This document shows, in pieces, positions 1-10,906 of a DNA stretch of 64,000 nt. Where the stretch lies: contig DAHE01000006.1 of the NCBI GenBank assembly GCA_002508315.1, forward strand, positions 5,803 to 69,802. The letters run 5' to 3'. The number at the start of each line of letters is the position of its first letter. Positions within the stretch are counted from its first letter, which is position 1. A program made the position numbers and the translations under genes. Source of the DNA: Thermocladium sp. UBA166 (GTDB lineage: Archaea > Thermoproteota > Thermoprotei > Thermoproteales > Thermocladiaceae). The notes under the pieces are model-generated. The model made no database searches, had not been told where the DNA came from, and saw nothing but the letters and a program-made list of their open reading frames with translations.

Positions 1-252
1 CCCCTGCCGAGCCTTATCATCCAGTGCTCCACTAACCTGAGACCGCCCGTTATAAGGAAGGGGGTTGGGGTTGTGTATGATATGGGCACAAACCTGTCCC
101 TACAATCATCCAGCAGAGCTATATCCATCTCTTGAGGGCGATCACACGCGTTATTTAATTTTCTTCACATAAGCAGGGGGATTGCAGGTTGAGGGCCGTG
201 GTTGCCCTATCATGGGTTAAGCTTAAAAGCGACTAGGCGACTAGTTGGCTAT
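1..252. other. Intergenic leader region upstream of the ATPase genes
   Basis: No convincing gene is seen in these 252 bases. A TATA-like TTAAAA (about 226-231) lies 25 bp before the ATG at 253 and is the probable promoter of the first ATPase gene. On the minus strand TTATAA at 50-55 lies about 30 bp before an ATG at 20 that points out of the window, so a leaderless gene may begin there, but only a few codons are visible. Confidence 0.4.
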
Positions 253-573
253 ATGTCGTCCCTGGAGCGGTTGTACGGCGTAATGAAGGACTTGGACGAG
301 GCCGTGGACGCCATAGTTAGTAGAAAGAAGGAGGCTGAGAAGGAGATGGAGGAGTTGCTATCCTCCATAAAGTCCAGAATGAGTGATGATTTGGGCAGGA
401 AAATATCGCAATTGATAAGCGAGTACAGGGAAAGCATAGACTCCCGCGCGGCCGAGGAGGTGAGGAAGTACGTCGAGGAGAACTCCAAGAAGATAGAGAA
501 GCTGAGGAGCCGCAGGGAAGCCATAACCAAGAAGGCGGTCGATCAAGTCATTTCCCTGCTGGGATTCTCATGA
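253..573 (+). CDS. atpH: A-type ATP synthase peripheral-stalk subunit H-like
   Basis: A 106-residue, almost entirely helical, charged protein rich in Glu, Lys and Arg heptads, ending in a KAVDQVISLLGF-type tail that resembles the C-terminus of archaeal ATPase subunit H (AhaH). Subunit H forms the peripheral-stalk coiled coil with subunit E and holds the stator of the A1Ao complex on the inner membrane face. The start at 253 is chosen because a TATA-like TTAAAA lies 25 bp upstream, giving a leaderless mRNA; an upstream in-frame ATG at 202 precedes that box. The stop overlaps the start of subunit C by ATGA, so the two are translationally coupled. H rather than E is preferred because of the short length, and the assignment is made from context and shape rather than strong motifs. 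Confidence 0.7.
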   Translation: MSSLERLYGVMKDLDEAVDAIVSRKKEAEKEMEELLSSIKSRMSDDLGRKISQLISEYRESIDSRAAEEVRKYVEENSKKIEKLRSRREAITKKAVDQVISLLGFS

Positions 574-1613
574 GCGTTGTATCCAAGTACCCCTACTTGG
601 GTCCACGGGTTAGGTTCCTGAAATCCAAGCTCCTCGGCATGGCTACCATAAAGAACCTCCTCTTCACATCATCCATGGACGAGTTCCTCTCCTATCTCGC
701 AAACACCTCCTACTCCCCGGTGGTGGCGAAGTTGGGTAAGGATGCCTCCACCCAGGAATTCGCGTTGAGGGTAAAGGAGAATGCGGCTAGGGAGATACAC
801 GGGGTCGCCATGACAGCCCCATTCCTGATCCGCATGGCGCTCGGCGATTACTTGATGAAGTTCGAGGTGGAGAACATAAAATCAATAGCTAAAGGCATTA
901 TATCAGGAATGGATAGGAGAAACATTGAGGCCAGCCTCAACATGACTATAGAGGAGTCGCTCGGTAGGAGGCACGTGATCGCGGATCTGATGAGTGCCTC
1001 CAATCTCAATGACTTGGCCGATAGATTGAGGGCAATGAATCACATGGCGTACAAGGCATTTGCGAAGTCATTGGAACTAATCCATAACCACCAAGAAATC
1101 CAGCTCGCGATCCTGGACACGCTGCTCGAGTCTTCATACATAGAGGCGCTGACGCATTATGTGAGATATGATGATTCCCTCAAGGAGGTTATCATCGACA
1201 TGGTGGACTTCTACAACTTAAACATACTGCTGAGGGGCGCCCTGTGGAAGCTGCAGCCGCAAGTGGTTGAGGACATGAAGGTAAAGTACGGCTACGCATA
1301 CAAGATACCGCCGGAGGACCCGGGAAGGTTAATAGAGGCGGTGTCTCAGCACCCCATAATAGCCAATATACTCGCGGTTGTGAGGCAAGCTAACTTAACG
1401 GACATAGTACGGCTACTCCACGCCTCGTATTACTCCTACGTATCTCGGAGGGCCAGGGAGGTCTTTGGAAAGTACACTGAATTCTCGCCTGGAGCTGCAT
1501 TGATAATACCCCACTCGAGGGACTTGGAGGGAGATATGGTGGCGTCCATGTTTAACATGGTAAAGCTCAACATATCGAGAGACATAAGGCAGGAACTCTT
1601 CATTCTACTATAA
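570..1613 (+). CDS. atpC: A-type ATP synthase subunit C (V-ATPase d-like)
   Basis: 347 residues, the usual length for archaeal AtpC/NtpC. It is an all-helical, funnel-shaped protein that couples the central stalk (D/F) to the membrane rotor ring. The sequence shows the family's repeated helical bundles, with segments such as EALTHYVRYDDSLKEVIIDMVDFYNLNILLR near residues 190-220, which matches the 'YFDxxNL' style of V-ATPase d subunits. Its ATG overlaps the stop of the H-like gene (ATGA). Downstream, convergent genes encode the partner subunit D. Confidence is high for family membership. Confidence 0.9.
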   Translation: MSVVSKYPYLGPRVRFLKSKLLGMATIKNLLFTSSMDEFLSYLANTSYSPVVAKLGKDASTQEFALRVKENAAREIHGVAMTAPFLIRMALGDYLMKFEVENIKSIAKGIISGMDRRNIEASLNMTIEESLGRRHVIADLMSASNLNDLADRLRAMNHMAYKAFAKSLELIHNHQEIQLAILDTLLESSYIEALTHYVRYDDSLKEVIIDMVDFYNLNILLRGALWKLQPQVVEDMKVKYGYAYKIPPEDPGRLIEAVSQHPIIANILAVVRQANLTDIVRLLHASYYSYVSRRAREVFGKYTEFSPGAALIIPHSRDLEGDMVASMFNMVKLNISRDIRQELFILL

Positions 1614-1699
1614 TTCACGGCCCCGTTAACTCGGGAAGGAAACAACGCCGAGGTCCATTCATTCAAGGAAGGATTTGACGAGCCCGCGGCCCGTGATGT

Positions 1700-1852
1700 T
1701 CACTGGCGGGCCTTCTCCACTATCTTCTTCTTATACTTATCAAGCTCATCGAGGATCGCGGCCTTCTTGGCCCCCATTGCCTGGGATAGCTCCTTCTTGG
1801 CCTCCTCAATGGCCTTGCTCGCCTCCTCGCTTATGGATTTCTCCAGACTCAT
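1700..1852 (-). CDS. 50-residue coiled-coil protein coupled to ATPase subunit D
   Basis: A small ORF (50 residues) whose ATG overlaps the stop codon of subunit D in an ATGA arrangement, so it is very likely translated by coupling. The product is a single charged helix rich in Glu, Lys and Ala (EEASKAIEEAKKELSQAM, then DELDKYKKKIVEKAR), resembling the N-terminal helix of ATPase stalk subunits E or H. It could be a reduced stator subunit or an assembly factor. No second domain follows: the frame is closed and the convergent subunit C gene ends 86 bp away. Too short for secure family assignment. Confidence 0.6.
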   Translation of the reverse strand: MSLEKSISEEASKAIEEAKKELSQAMGAKKAAILDELDKYKKKIVEKARQ

Positions 1853-2475
1853 TGAGAACCACCCAATAGTCTGCTTATAATTATTCTCCTCACGAAGTCC
1901 TCCCTCTCCTCCTCATCAAGCGCGAGCCTTATGAACGCTATGGAATCATTTATCCTGGGCAGCAGGACATTGCCTATCGCGTTTATCATTCTTTGATACT
2001 CCTTTATCCTGGCTAGCAGCATCTCGAATAGTCCCTGCAAGTTTATGTACTCAAGCACTACGTTGAAGCCATCCATTAGCTTATACATGGCCGTGTCGAG
2101 CACGGAGTCCGTCCCGAACATGCTGTAGTTGGGCGACGCCAGGCCCCTCAACTCCAGGGTGGTGAACTTTATCCCGCCGAAGTCCTTAGTGACCAGCGAT
2201 GCTTGGGCCGTTGGCTTCACGAAGGAGGCAAGCAGGGATAATTGGTGGGGGCCCATTTTGGATTCGGCCAAGCCATAAAGCTGGGACACGGCCATGACGT
2301 AATCATAGGCGCGCTTCCTTGTCTCCTCCAACCTCTGTATTATAGTCCTCACCCGCTGAATTGTGGCGTTCCTGGCGTCCTCCACGGTTCGCTTAACATT
2401 CCTATACAGCAGTCCCTGCTCCCTCAGCTTGAGAAGCGTTAACCTAGAGGGAAGCGGCTTGCCTAGCACCGACAT
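1849..2475 (-). CDS. atpD: A-type ATP synthase subunit D
   Basis: 208 residues, typical for AtpD, the central-stalk coiled coil that rotates inside the A3B3 catalytic hexamer. The N-terminal segment (PSRLTLLKLREQGLLYRNVKRT) carries the family pattern of 'P T..L..L...L..A..G..LLK', and the rest is two long antiparallel helices around a variable middle. A TATA-like element near 2500-2508 places transcription start at or next to the ATG. It is followed by the ATGA-coupled 50-residue coiled-coil gene and converges on subunit C. Confidence 0.9.
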   Translation of the reverse strand: MSVLGKPLPSRLTLLKLREQGLLYRNVKRTVEDARNATIQRVRTIIQRLEETRKRAYDYVMAVSQLYGLAESKMGPHQLSLLASFVKPTAQASLVTKDFGGIKFTTLELRGLASPNYSMFGTDSVLDTAMYKLMDGFNVVLEYINLQGLFEMLLARIKEYQRMINAIGNVLLPRINDSIAFIRLALDEEEREDFVRRIIISRLLGGSQ

Positions 2476-2496
2476 TGATCGACTTTATAATTTGGA

Positions 2497-2558
2497 AAAT
2501 ATAAATTTAACCCGCGTCTCGTCCATGATAGGCCATCACGTGGTTATTCAATCACGTG
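2497..2558 (-). promoter_or_regulatory. Promoter of subunit D with paired CACGTG sites
   Basis: A TATA-like ATATAAATTT stretch (about 2500-2510) sits about 30 bp before the subunit D start. Upstream of it are two identical 8-mers ATCACGTG at 2535-2542 and 2551-2558. Each contains the palindrome CACGTG, with centres 16 bp apart. Paired palindromes at a fixed helical spacing suggest a dimeric operator, but no protein is known from the sequence. Confidence 0.35.
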
Positions 2559-2706
2559 ACAGAAAAAATGACAAGCCTCGCCCTTTACGGTAGATCCAAA
2601 ATCCTCTTACAAAAAATAACACTAATAAGCTATCTAGTTTCAAGAATATAATAAATTATAGGAGTTAGAACTCAATAAATTGAAAAAGATTTAAGGAGAG
2701 GGACCA

Positions 2707-2871
2707 ATGGGGACTTCCTATAGGAACATAAAGTCCTTCCACCCTTTCATAAGCTTAACCAAGTTCGCGTTCCGTAAACTGATCTTTCTGATAGCTCTCT
2801 ATCTCCTCTTCATGATATTCAAGGATGTAAAGAGGGAAGACTTTCACCCATCATTTTATCCACAACACTAA
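2707..2871 (+). CDS. Small single-span membrane protein, unrecognised
   Basis: A 54-residue ORF: a basic N-terminal part, one hydrophobic helix (KLIFLIALYLLFMIF, about residues 24-38), then a charged tail. A Shine-Dalgarno-like AAGGAG at about 2692-2697 precedes the ATG by a suitable distance, and an AT-rich promoter-like stretch lies near 2648-2660. The predicted orientation is N-in. No family is recognised. It fills an otherwise empty 500-bp gap between divergent and convergent neighbours. Confidence 0.4.
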   Translation: MGTSYRNIKSFHPFISLTKFAFRKLIFLIALYLLFMIFKDVKREDFHPSFYPQH

Positions 2872-2990
2872 TAGTGGAAGATAATCCCATAAAATATAGT
2901 AAACGTTTAATACCATAGATTTATTTTTAAGGAGGCGATTTTGAGTCTACCGGTTAGGGCGGGGAGAAAGTCAGCGCCTAAGCTGTTTGC

Positions 2991-3506
2991 TCATAGAACC
3001 TTCTCCACGAGCCTTATCTTCCCATCATACTTGGGGCGAGGACGCTGGGCTTGCCTCATGTTGACCGTAGCCACCATTCCCTTGGACCTATCGAGCAATT
3101 TGTTCATCATGTCGCTCGCCAATTCCTTGGGAGTCACGCCCCTCAGATCATCTATGTCGAACTCACGGGCCACGTCCTTTATTATTGATGTGCATGCCTG
3201 AAGCAGACTGCACCCCGCGCATGACTTGCACCTGGACTTAAATATCATGAGTCGACCCGTGCTGGAGCGGTGGATAACCAGCAATTCCCTGAACCTTATG
3301 GAGAGTCCATCCACGTCATACGTGGCCACCACTATTGGATCGCCCGCCAAGGTCCTTCCCTTCAATAATCCCATCTTGGAGAAGTGACGGGCGCGGCGCA
3401 CCGCTGGAGGAGACCTGTCTCCGGACAGAATTGCATCCAAGTACCTGATCTCCTCCGCAATGTAATTAAACGTGCACTCATTAACTAAGATTAGTTTCAC
3501 GTCCAT
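2991..3506 (-). CDS. Cysteine-cluster protein related to a winged-helix regulator family
   Basis: 171 residues from the ATG at 3506, which has a TTTTAT box about 28 bp upstream; an in-frame ATG at 3566 would add 20 residues. The first half has short helices (SPPAVRRARHFSKMGLL) that could form a small HTH. The second half has a cluster C93-x2-C96-x2-C99-x5-C105 after a strand-like GRLMIF. The same layout, a strand followed by Cys cluster and amphipathic helix, occurs in two winged-helix proteins in this window (40785-41414 and 51013-51696). A metal or iron-sulfur sensor is plausible. The function is not known. Confidence 0.55.
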   Translation of the reverse strand: MDVKLILVNECTFNYIAEEIRYLDAILSGDRSPPAVRRARHFSKMGLLKGRTLAGDPIVVATYDVDGLSIRFRELLVIHRSSTGRLMIFKSRCKSCAGCSLLQACTSIIKDVAREFDIDDLRGVTPKELASDMMNKLLDRSKGMVATVNMRQAQRPRPKYDGKIRLVEKVL

Positions 3507-3843
3507 GGCATGTGTGCCGCCTGGGATGGATAAAAGCCGTCCGTGAATTGCACATTTTGCATACATAAAAATAGAAATGGATATATATCCAGGCTAGCCA
3601 TCGATAAAATAATATAATTATAAATTATTCTAAAATTTATCGAGTCGCTCCCCCTCTATCTTTACTATGTTTACCTAGATTGCTTACTGACTTCAGCATA
3701 TTCATTTAAATTAATATTAAACATGAATATTTATATTAGCGGTTTTGGATAATATTAAACACTTGAAAAAGATATCATGATGACATTCTATATATTATTA
3801 TAAAGCTTTAATGCAAAGTTAACCAAAAATCTTCCAGTACTTG
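3507..3843. other. AT-rich intergenic region
   Basis: About 340 bases, strongly AT-rich, between the upstream end of one minus-strand gene and the downstream end of hflX. A 7-bp inverted repeat CGATAAA/TTTATCG flanks an AT-only stretch near 3601-3643. No ORF, tRNA or sRNA could be supported; one ATGATGA at about 3778 has no matching D box. Confidence 0.5.
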
Positions 3844-5103
3844 TTAATAGATTATGTCATTTCTAATCAATTCTATTTTGGCTTCCTTGGACAATTTGGG
3901 CAAGTACACCTTATTGATGAGCAGCATCAATCCATCCCCGTCGGACCCGAGCACCGTGGCGACCTTAAACGCCCACTCCGGGACGTCTCCCCTTAGCCTC
4001 ACCGTGACGTAGTCATCCAACATTTTGCCCACGACGAACTTGAGCTCATCAATGCCTATTCCCATCTTAGCAGATACATCCACGAACCTCAAGCCGAGCC
4101 TGGATGCTAAGTCATTCACGCGGGGCAGATCGGCGGGCGATAATAGGTCTATCTTGTTCATTACGGCCAACACCCTCTGCCTATTGACGGCTAGGGAATC
4201 GAACACGTTGAGGGACACAGAAAGCTTGCGCTTAACCTCCTCATCCTCCTCGCTCGCATCCACAACCAACAGAACTACATCAGCGTAGGTCACCTCGCTT
4301 ATCGTGGCGTAGAAGGACTTTATGAGGAGCGGGGGCAAATCATCTATGAAGCCAATGGTATCCGTTAAGATGGCCCTCTTGCCGTGAAAGCTCACCAACC
4401 TGGAGTAAGTGGATAGAGTGGCGAAGGGCCGCCCATCTATCCCCTTGGACTCCCTGGTCAGCAAATTGAAGAGACTCGTCTTACCGGCCATCGTGTACCC
4501 CGTTATAGCTACTTGGGGCATACCAACCTCCTTCCTGCGACTAATCCTATCTGCTTGGGCAACCATCACATCATCCAGCCTCCTCCTTATCACGGCTATT
4601 TGCTTCAGCACGTGCTTATAGTACGCATCTATGGCATACTCGCCCAACCCCATGAACCCTATCTGCTCCCCCCTCTTGGCGTGCCTCACGTACTCCCTCA
4701 GCAGGGGGAGTTGATTGTAGAGCTCGGCCAGCCTTATCTGCAGCTTGGACTCCATGTCGCCCGCCCTCTCGTTGAATATCTCCAGTATTAATTGAACCCT
4801 ATCCATCACATTGACCTTCAACTCCCTGCGCAGGTTATTGAACTGGCTGGGCTTGAGCTTGTCATAGGTTATGACATGCGTCACGCCGTGGTCGACCATT
4901 AATTGCTTGACCTGCATTAACTTTCCCGATCCCACATAGAACCTGGAATCAATGGCCCTGCGCTGACGAATCACGTTCACCACGTTATATCCCGCCGCCT
5001 TAGCTAGCTCAACAAACTCGCCTTCCTTACCATCCTTGCCGGGACCCGCCATCAATAGGATGGCGTTCCTACTTACTGCCTTCCTTTTTCCTGAGCTCAA
5101 CAA
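3844..5103 (-). CDS. hflX: GTPase HflX
   Basis: 419 residues. The N-terminal HflX domain (GSGKLMQVKQ, then the helical linker with ERAGDMESKLQIRLAELYNQLPLL) is followed by a TRAFAC GTPase domain with G1 GYTMAGKTS (202-210), G3 DTIGF (248-252) and G4 NKID (316-319). HflX binds ribosomes, splits or rescues them under stress, and hydrolyses GTP. The reading frame starts 35 bp inside the MBF1 gene; a later ATG (5052) would remove the first beta strand (NAILLMAG), so the overlapping start is preferred. It forms an operon with MBF1, another ribosome- and stress-linked factor. Confidence 0.93.
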   Translation of the reverse strand: MLSSGKRKAVSRNAILLMAGPGKDGKEGEFVELAKAAGYNVVNVIRQRRAIDSRFYVGSGKLMQVKQLMVDHGVTHVITYDKLKPSQFNNLRRELKVNVMDRVQLILEIFNERAGDMESKLQIRLAELYNQLPLLREYVRHAKRGEQIGFMGLGEYAIDAYYKHVLKQIAVIRRRLDDVMVAQADRISRRKEVGMPQVAITGYTMAGKTSLFNLLTRESKGIDGRPFATLSTYSRLVSFHGKRAILTDTIGFIDDLPPLLIKSFYATISEVTYADVVLLVVDASEEDEEVKRKLSVSLNVFDSLAVNRQRVLAVMNKIDLLSPADLPRVNDLASRLGLRFVDVSAKMGIGIDELKFVVGKMLDDYVTVRLRGDVPEWAFKVATVLGSDGDGLMLLINKVYLPKLSKEAKIELIRNDIIY

Positions 5104-5605
5104 CGTCCCCCAGGGTTATCTCCTTATTGGATCCCCCGGAATCCACGTCACCGCTCTCAGCCTCGCTGGTCAGTAATTGTATTCCCAACACCTTCTCCAT
5201 CTTCCTGGCCAGCGATATATCCGGGACTAGCTTGCCCTCCTCTATGTTTCGAAGCACGCTGTCCTTTATGCCGAGGACCCTGGCTAGAGCCGTCCTATCC
5301 ATTCCCAAGTTCTCCCGCGCGCCTCTTATCAAGTCGGCGTAATCCTCCACAACGGCGTACCTATCCGCCTGCTTCACGCTTATCCCGCTCTTCTTGGGCG
5401 GCGATTGCCTAGGCATGGGCTTCGAGGAGACTATCCTAGGCGCCGTGCTGGGATTAACTGGTCCCACGACTCCTGAAATTATCTTAGCGTTCCTCGCGCT
5501 TGCATACTTGGACGCGCATCTCTCGCACAGGTTCAGGTACGCTCCATCTATCTCCATTATGACGGGGTTACTGGTCTCTCTGCCGCAAATATCACAAGTT
5601 ACCAT
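5069..5605 (-). CDS. Archaeal MBF1 (multiprotein bridging factor 1) homologue
   Basis: 178 residues: an N-terminal zinc ribbon with C4-x2-C7 and C27-x2-C30, a flexible Pro/Ser-rich linker (about 45-75), then a Cro/XRE helix-turn-helix (ARENLGMDRTALARVLGIKDSVLRNIEEGK, about 95-123). Archaeal MBF1 associates with the ribosome and affects translation. A TATA-like TTTAAAAAC at about 5632 lies 27 bp before the ATG, so the message is probably leaderless. hflX overlaps its 3' end by 35 bp. Confidence 0.93.
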   Translation of the reverse strand: MVTCDICGRETSNPVIMEIDGAYLNLCERCASKYASARNAKIISGVVGPVNPSTAPRIVSSKPMPRQSPPKKSGISVKQADRYAVVEDYADLIRGARENLGMDRTALARVLGIKDSVLRNIEEGKLVPDISLARKMEKVLGIQLLTSEAESGDVDSGGSNKEITLGDVVELRKKEGSK

Positions 5606-5668
5606 CTTGTATAGAGAACCGCCGCCGATTTAAAAACATTTCAGAGAAGCTAAGTTAGTGGTGATGGT

Positions 5669-5704
5669 AATGGAAGCCCAACTCCAAGCTGGAGTAATTC
5701 CATT
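5669..5704. other. Nested intergenic hairpin
   Basis: An outer inverted repeat AATGGAA (5669-5675) / TTCCATT (5698-5704) encloses an inner CTCCA (5682-5686) / TGGAG (5690-5694) with loop AGC. The result is a two-tier stem-loop of 36 nt between the divergent MBF1 and 5750-6055 genes. It could be a structured leader, a small RNA or an operator. No C or D boxes are present. Confidence 0.35.
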
Positions 5705-5749
5705 GAATATGCGGGTAAACAATTTTAATCAACGCGAAGATGACGAACC

Positions 5750-6055
5750 ATGAGACTGAAGAACTATGAGTGGACCCGGCATGGGTTGACGGAGCCGCTC
5801 GTAACGGCCATACTCTATAAAAAAGTTGAGGATGGAAAGAATATCGCCGCGTACCGATTCATATACTACTCTAACAAGATAATAGTAGTGTTCGAGGACA
5901 ACGGTTACAGGGGCGGGGAGGTGATCAAGGAGGGAGAACCATCGGAGGAATCGCTGGCCAAGCTAATAGCGGAGTTCTCGGAGGACAACGATGACTTGGT
6001 AATAATGGGAGAGGAAAAGATAGGATTGAAAATATTGGAGCTGCTCTTCAGTTGA
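5750..6055 (+). CDS. Hypothetical 101-residue protein
   Basis: A small soluble alpha/beta protein, not recognised. The pattern is strand-rich in the middle (AAYRFIYYSNKIIVVFED) with an acidic C-terminal half (PSEESLAKLIAEFSEDNDDLVIMGEEKIGLKILELLF). A TATA-like TTTTAAT about 25 bp upstream supports the ATG at 5750 as a leaderless start. It converges with the 2-oxoacid oxidoreductase genes, with a 10-bp gap. No catalytic motif or membrane segment is seen. Confidence 0.65.
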   Translation: MRLKNYEWTRHGLTEPLVTAILYKKVEDGKNIAAYRFIYYSNKIIVVFEDNGYRGGEVIKEGEPSEESLAKLIAEFSEDNDDLVIMGEEKIGLKILELLFS

Positions 6056-6065
6056 GCTGGACTGC

Positions 6066-8865
<2,800 letters not shown>

Positions 8866-9102
8866 TCATCTCGCCTATCCCACAGAATAGCAGCTGCATT
8901 AATAATGTTTACCCGCAAAGTATTTTATTTTACAAAAGCTCAATGACAAGGAAGCCAAGGTAGAAATGTAAACTAAGGAAGCCTTGAGTGGGTCGCATTA
9001 AATGAATAATTTTAATTAATATTATACTAAAAATTTAGTATTAAGAATACGAAATACCGATTCTGCAGATATAGATTATATCATGTTATGGAATTAATGC
9101 AT

Positions 9103-9175
9103 ATAGCTGCCGGGATCTGAACCCTGGATCAACGGTTCGGGAGCATGTTCCATCTAGGCCACACGACTGCAATTA
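9103..9175 (-). pseudogene. Degenerate tRNA-like sequence
   Basis: Read on the minus strand, the segment has a D-arm-like stretch (GGCCTAGATGG) and a T-arm-like stretch (AGGGTTCAGATCCC) at roughly correct spacing. The T stem has an A-G mismatch, the anticodon arm is too short and unpaired, and the two acceptor ends (AGTCGTG and CAGCTAT) do not pair. It is best read as a decayed tRNA gene or an integration-site remnant. It lies 80 bp before an AT-rich transporter gene of foreign composition. An intron-split or trans-spliced tRNA piece is a less likely alternative. Confidence 0.45.
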
Positions 9176-9256
9176 ATATTCTATCATTTCATTATCGCGT
9201 TTTCATATGCTTTTTCTTCCTTATACAGTTAAAAACCTCATTCTAATATACTTTTT

Positions 9257-10381
9257 ATGAAAGAAAGAGAAGCAGCGGTAATCTTCATTACATCGCTTTC
9301 CTTTTTCCTTAGTTATTTTTCCAGGATTACATGGAGCATAGTCTCAGTTTACTCCTCACTCAAGCCTACGGAACTTCAGGATGGAATAATATTTTCCCTC
9401 TTTTTTATTGGTTATGTTATAGTGCAGATCCCTTCAGGCTTAATTGCAAATAGCTATCCTAAAATTACATCCTCAATATCACTACTAGGATTATCTTTAG
9501 CATCTTTCCTCTCAGGTTATGCTAATTCAATTAATCTTGAATATTTTTCAAGCATTTTGATGGGATTATTCGCGGGCTGGATTTATCCTACTACCATTAG
9601 AATTCTCTCTTGTAAATTTTCTGGGAGAGAATTACCTATTGCTATAGGTTATTACAGCCTTGCTTGGCCCTTATCTATTGTATTATCCGGGGTAATTTTA
9701 CCTTATTTGAGCCTTCGCTTTGGTTGGAGGTTCGCTTATTATTTAATTTCGGCGATTTCCTTCTTAACGTCTCTGTCTTATTTACCTATGCATGTTAGAA
9801 ATTCAAAGATTGAAAGAAGATCCCTCTTTATAGTGGCTAAAAATAAGAACGTTATAATAGTTAGTTTATCTGGATTTCTTTTCTTTCTATCCTATTGGAT
9901 AATCACACTTTATGCATATAAATACTTCCTCGATTTAGGCATGAATGCCTATCTTGCTGGATTTGCATATTCAATGCTAGCATTAACTGGAATTCCTTCT
10001 ACTATGCTTTCGGGATATATAATAAGGAAAATAGGGATAAAGAATTCCTTAACGCTTTTCGAGGGAGTTTACGGTTTTCTCACATTAAATTTATCGTATT
10101 ATTTGTCTCTGGTCCAGATATTCATAGTAACAAGCATTATGGGATTTGTTAGGTTCATAATAACTCCTGCGAACTCCAGCGCAGTTTCCACAATAGATAG
10201 GAAAAATGCAGGCAGTGTTTCAGGATTCGCAAATTTCTTCTGGCAAAGTAGTGGAATTCTTGCCCCTTTAATCGCATCAATAGTTATAACATCGATGGGA
10301 TTTAATTTACTTTGGATGCTTTCCGGTTTTGTAATAATACTCTCCTCGATAATTTACTTATTTTTCTTGAAAATTGAGTAA
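9257..10381 (+). CDS. MFS transporter, AT-rich and probably acquired
   Basis: 374 residues with about 11-12 hydrophobic helices and the duplicated major-facilitator fold. The first half holds FSRITWSIVSVYSSL (TM1) and a loop 2-3 region after SGLIANSYPK; the second half has SGYIIRKIGIKNSL, an MFS loop signature. The substrate is unknown. The gene is much richer in A/T-ending codons (ATA, TTA, AAT, TCT) than neighbouring genes, and its flanks are also AT-rich. It stands alone between convergent or unrelated genes beside a tRNA-like remnant. This suggests horizontal acquisition. Confidence 0.85.
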   Translation: MKEREAAVIFITSLSFFLSYFSRITWSIVSVYSSLKPTELQDGIIFSLFFIGYVIVQIPSGLIANSYPKITSSISLLGLSLASFLSGYANSINLEYFSSILMGLFAGWIYPTTIRILSCKFSGRELPIAIGYYSLAWPLSIVLSGVILPYLSLRFGWRFAYYLISAISFLTSLSYLPMHVRNSKIERRSLFIVAKNKNVIIVSLSGFLFFLSYWIITLYAYKYFLDLGMNAYLAGFAYSMLALTGIPSTMLSGYIIRKIGIKNSLTLFEGVYGFLTLNLSYYLSLVQIFIVTSIMGFVRFIITPANSSAVSTIDRKNAGSVSGFANFFWQSSGILAPLIASIVITSMGFNLLWMLSGFVIILSSIIYLFFLKIE

Positions 10382-10906
10382 TGACGCCCTTATTAATCCC
10401 TTTAGAGAGTAAAGTAGAGAGGGGATAAAAATAACATGGAAAATCCACATTCAAGCCAAGCAAATACTCTTCAAAAAAGAAAGCTAGCATTAGGAGAACC
10501 GCGTTAATGCCCCTTCATGGAGCTTACGTGAAATAAGAATGTAAGATGCAGAAAAGCCCTTCAGAAGCAGGATCATAAAATGAATAAATACAGCCGTTAA
10601 AGATCATTTTATCCCTGAAAATTAAAGGAGATCTAGTACGTCCTGGGTATGCATGGAAATGCTGCAAGGGTTATAGGCATCATCGAAGAGAACTAAAGCT
10701 TAATTGAATAATATAAGGAAGAATATTCCAGATATTATTATTTTGAAGCCCTTACCAGCACTTTCATGTATCTTCATTATGTCTGCCTTACAACCTCCCT
10801 AGAGCCGGCATTCATCAACCCCCTATACCTAATATTAAAGACCCAATCGCTTGAGGAATTCACGTAGAGCTATGCACGCCTAGGAACGAAACGATTGCCC
10901 GCGGCT
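10382..10906. other. Long AT-rich intergenic region after the MFS gene
   Basis: 525 bases without a convincing gene. ATAAAATGA (10575-10583) and TCATTTTAT (10604-10612) form a 9-bp perfect inverted repeat, a possible hairpin. On the minus strand a 25-codon ORF (10700-10777) encodes a short peptide with one hydrophobic stretch (IIISGIFFLILF), too little to call. The AT-rich composition continues that of the MFS gene until about 10780 and then returns to the host's average. Confidence 0.5.

Noticed and set aside
1..55. Start of an outward minus-strand gene (ATG at 20, TATA at 50-55)
   Set aside because: Only about six codons are visible, so neither frame nor product can be tested.
2949..2980. 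A possible sixth IS200/IS605-type right end (TTAGGGCGGGGAGAAAGTCAGC)
   Set aside because: Only the G-rich end resembles the B family; the hairpin does not form.
3774..3784. ATGATGA as a C box of an sRNA
   Set aside because: No CTGA follows at guide distance.
10700..10777. 25-codon minus-strand ORF with a hydrophobic stretch
   Set aside because: Too short, no clear promoter at the right distance, in AT-rich DNA where such ORFs arise by chance.
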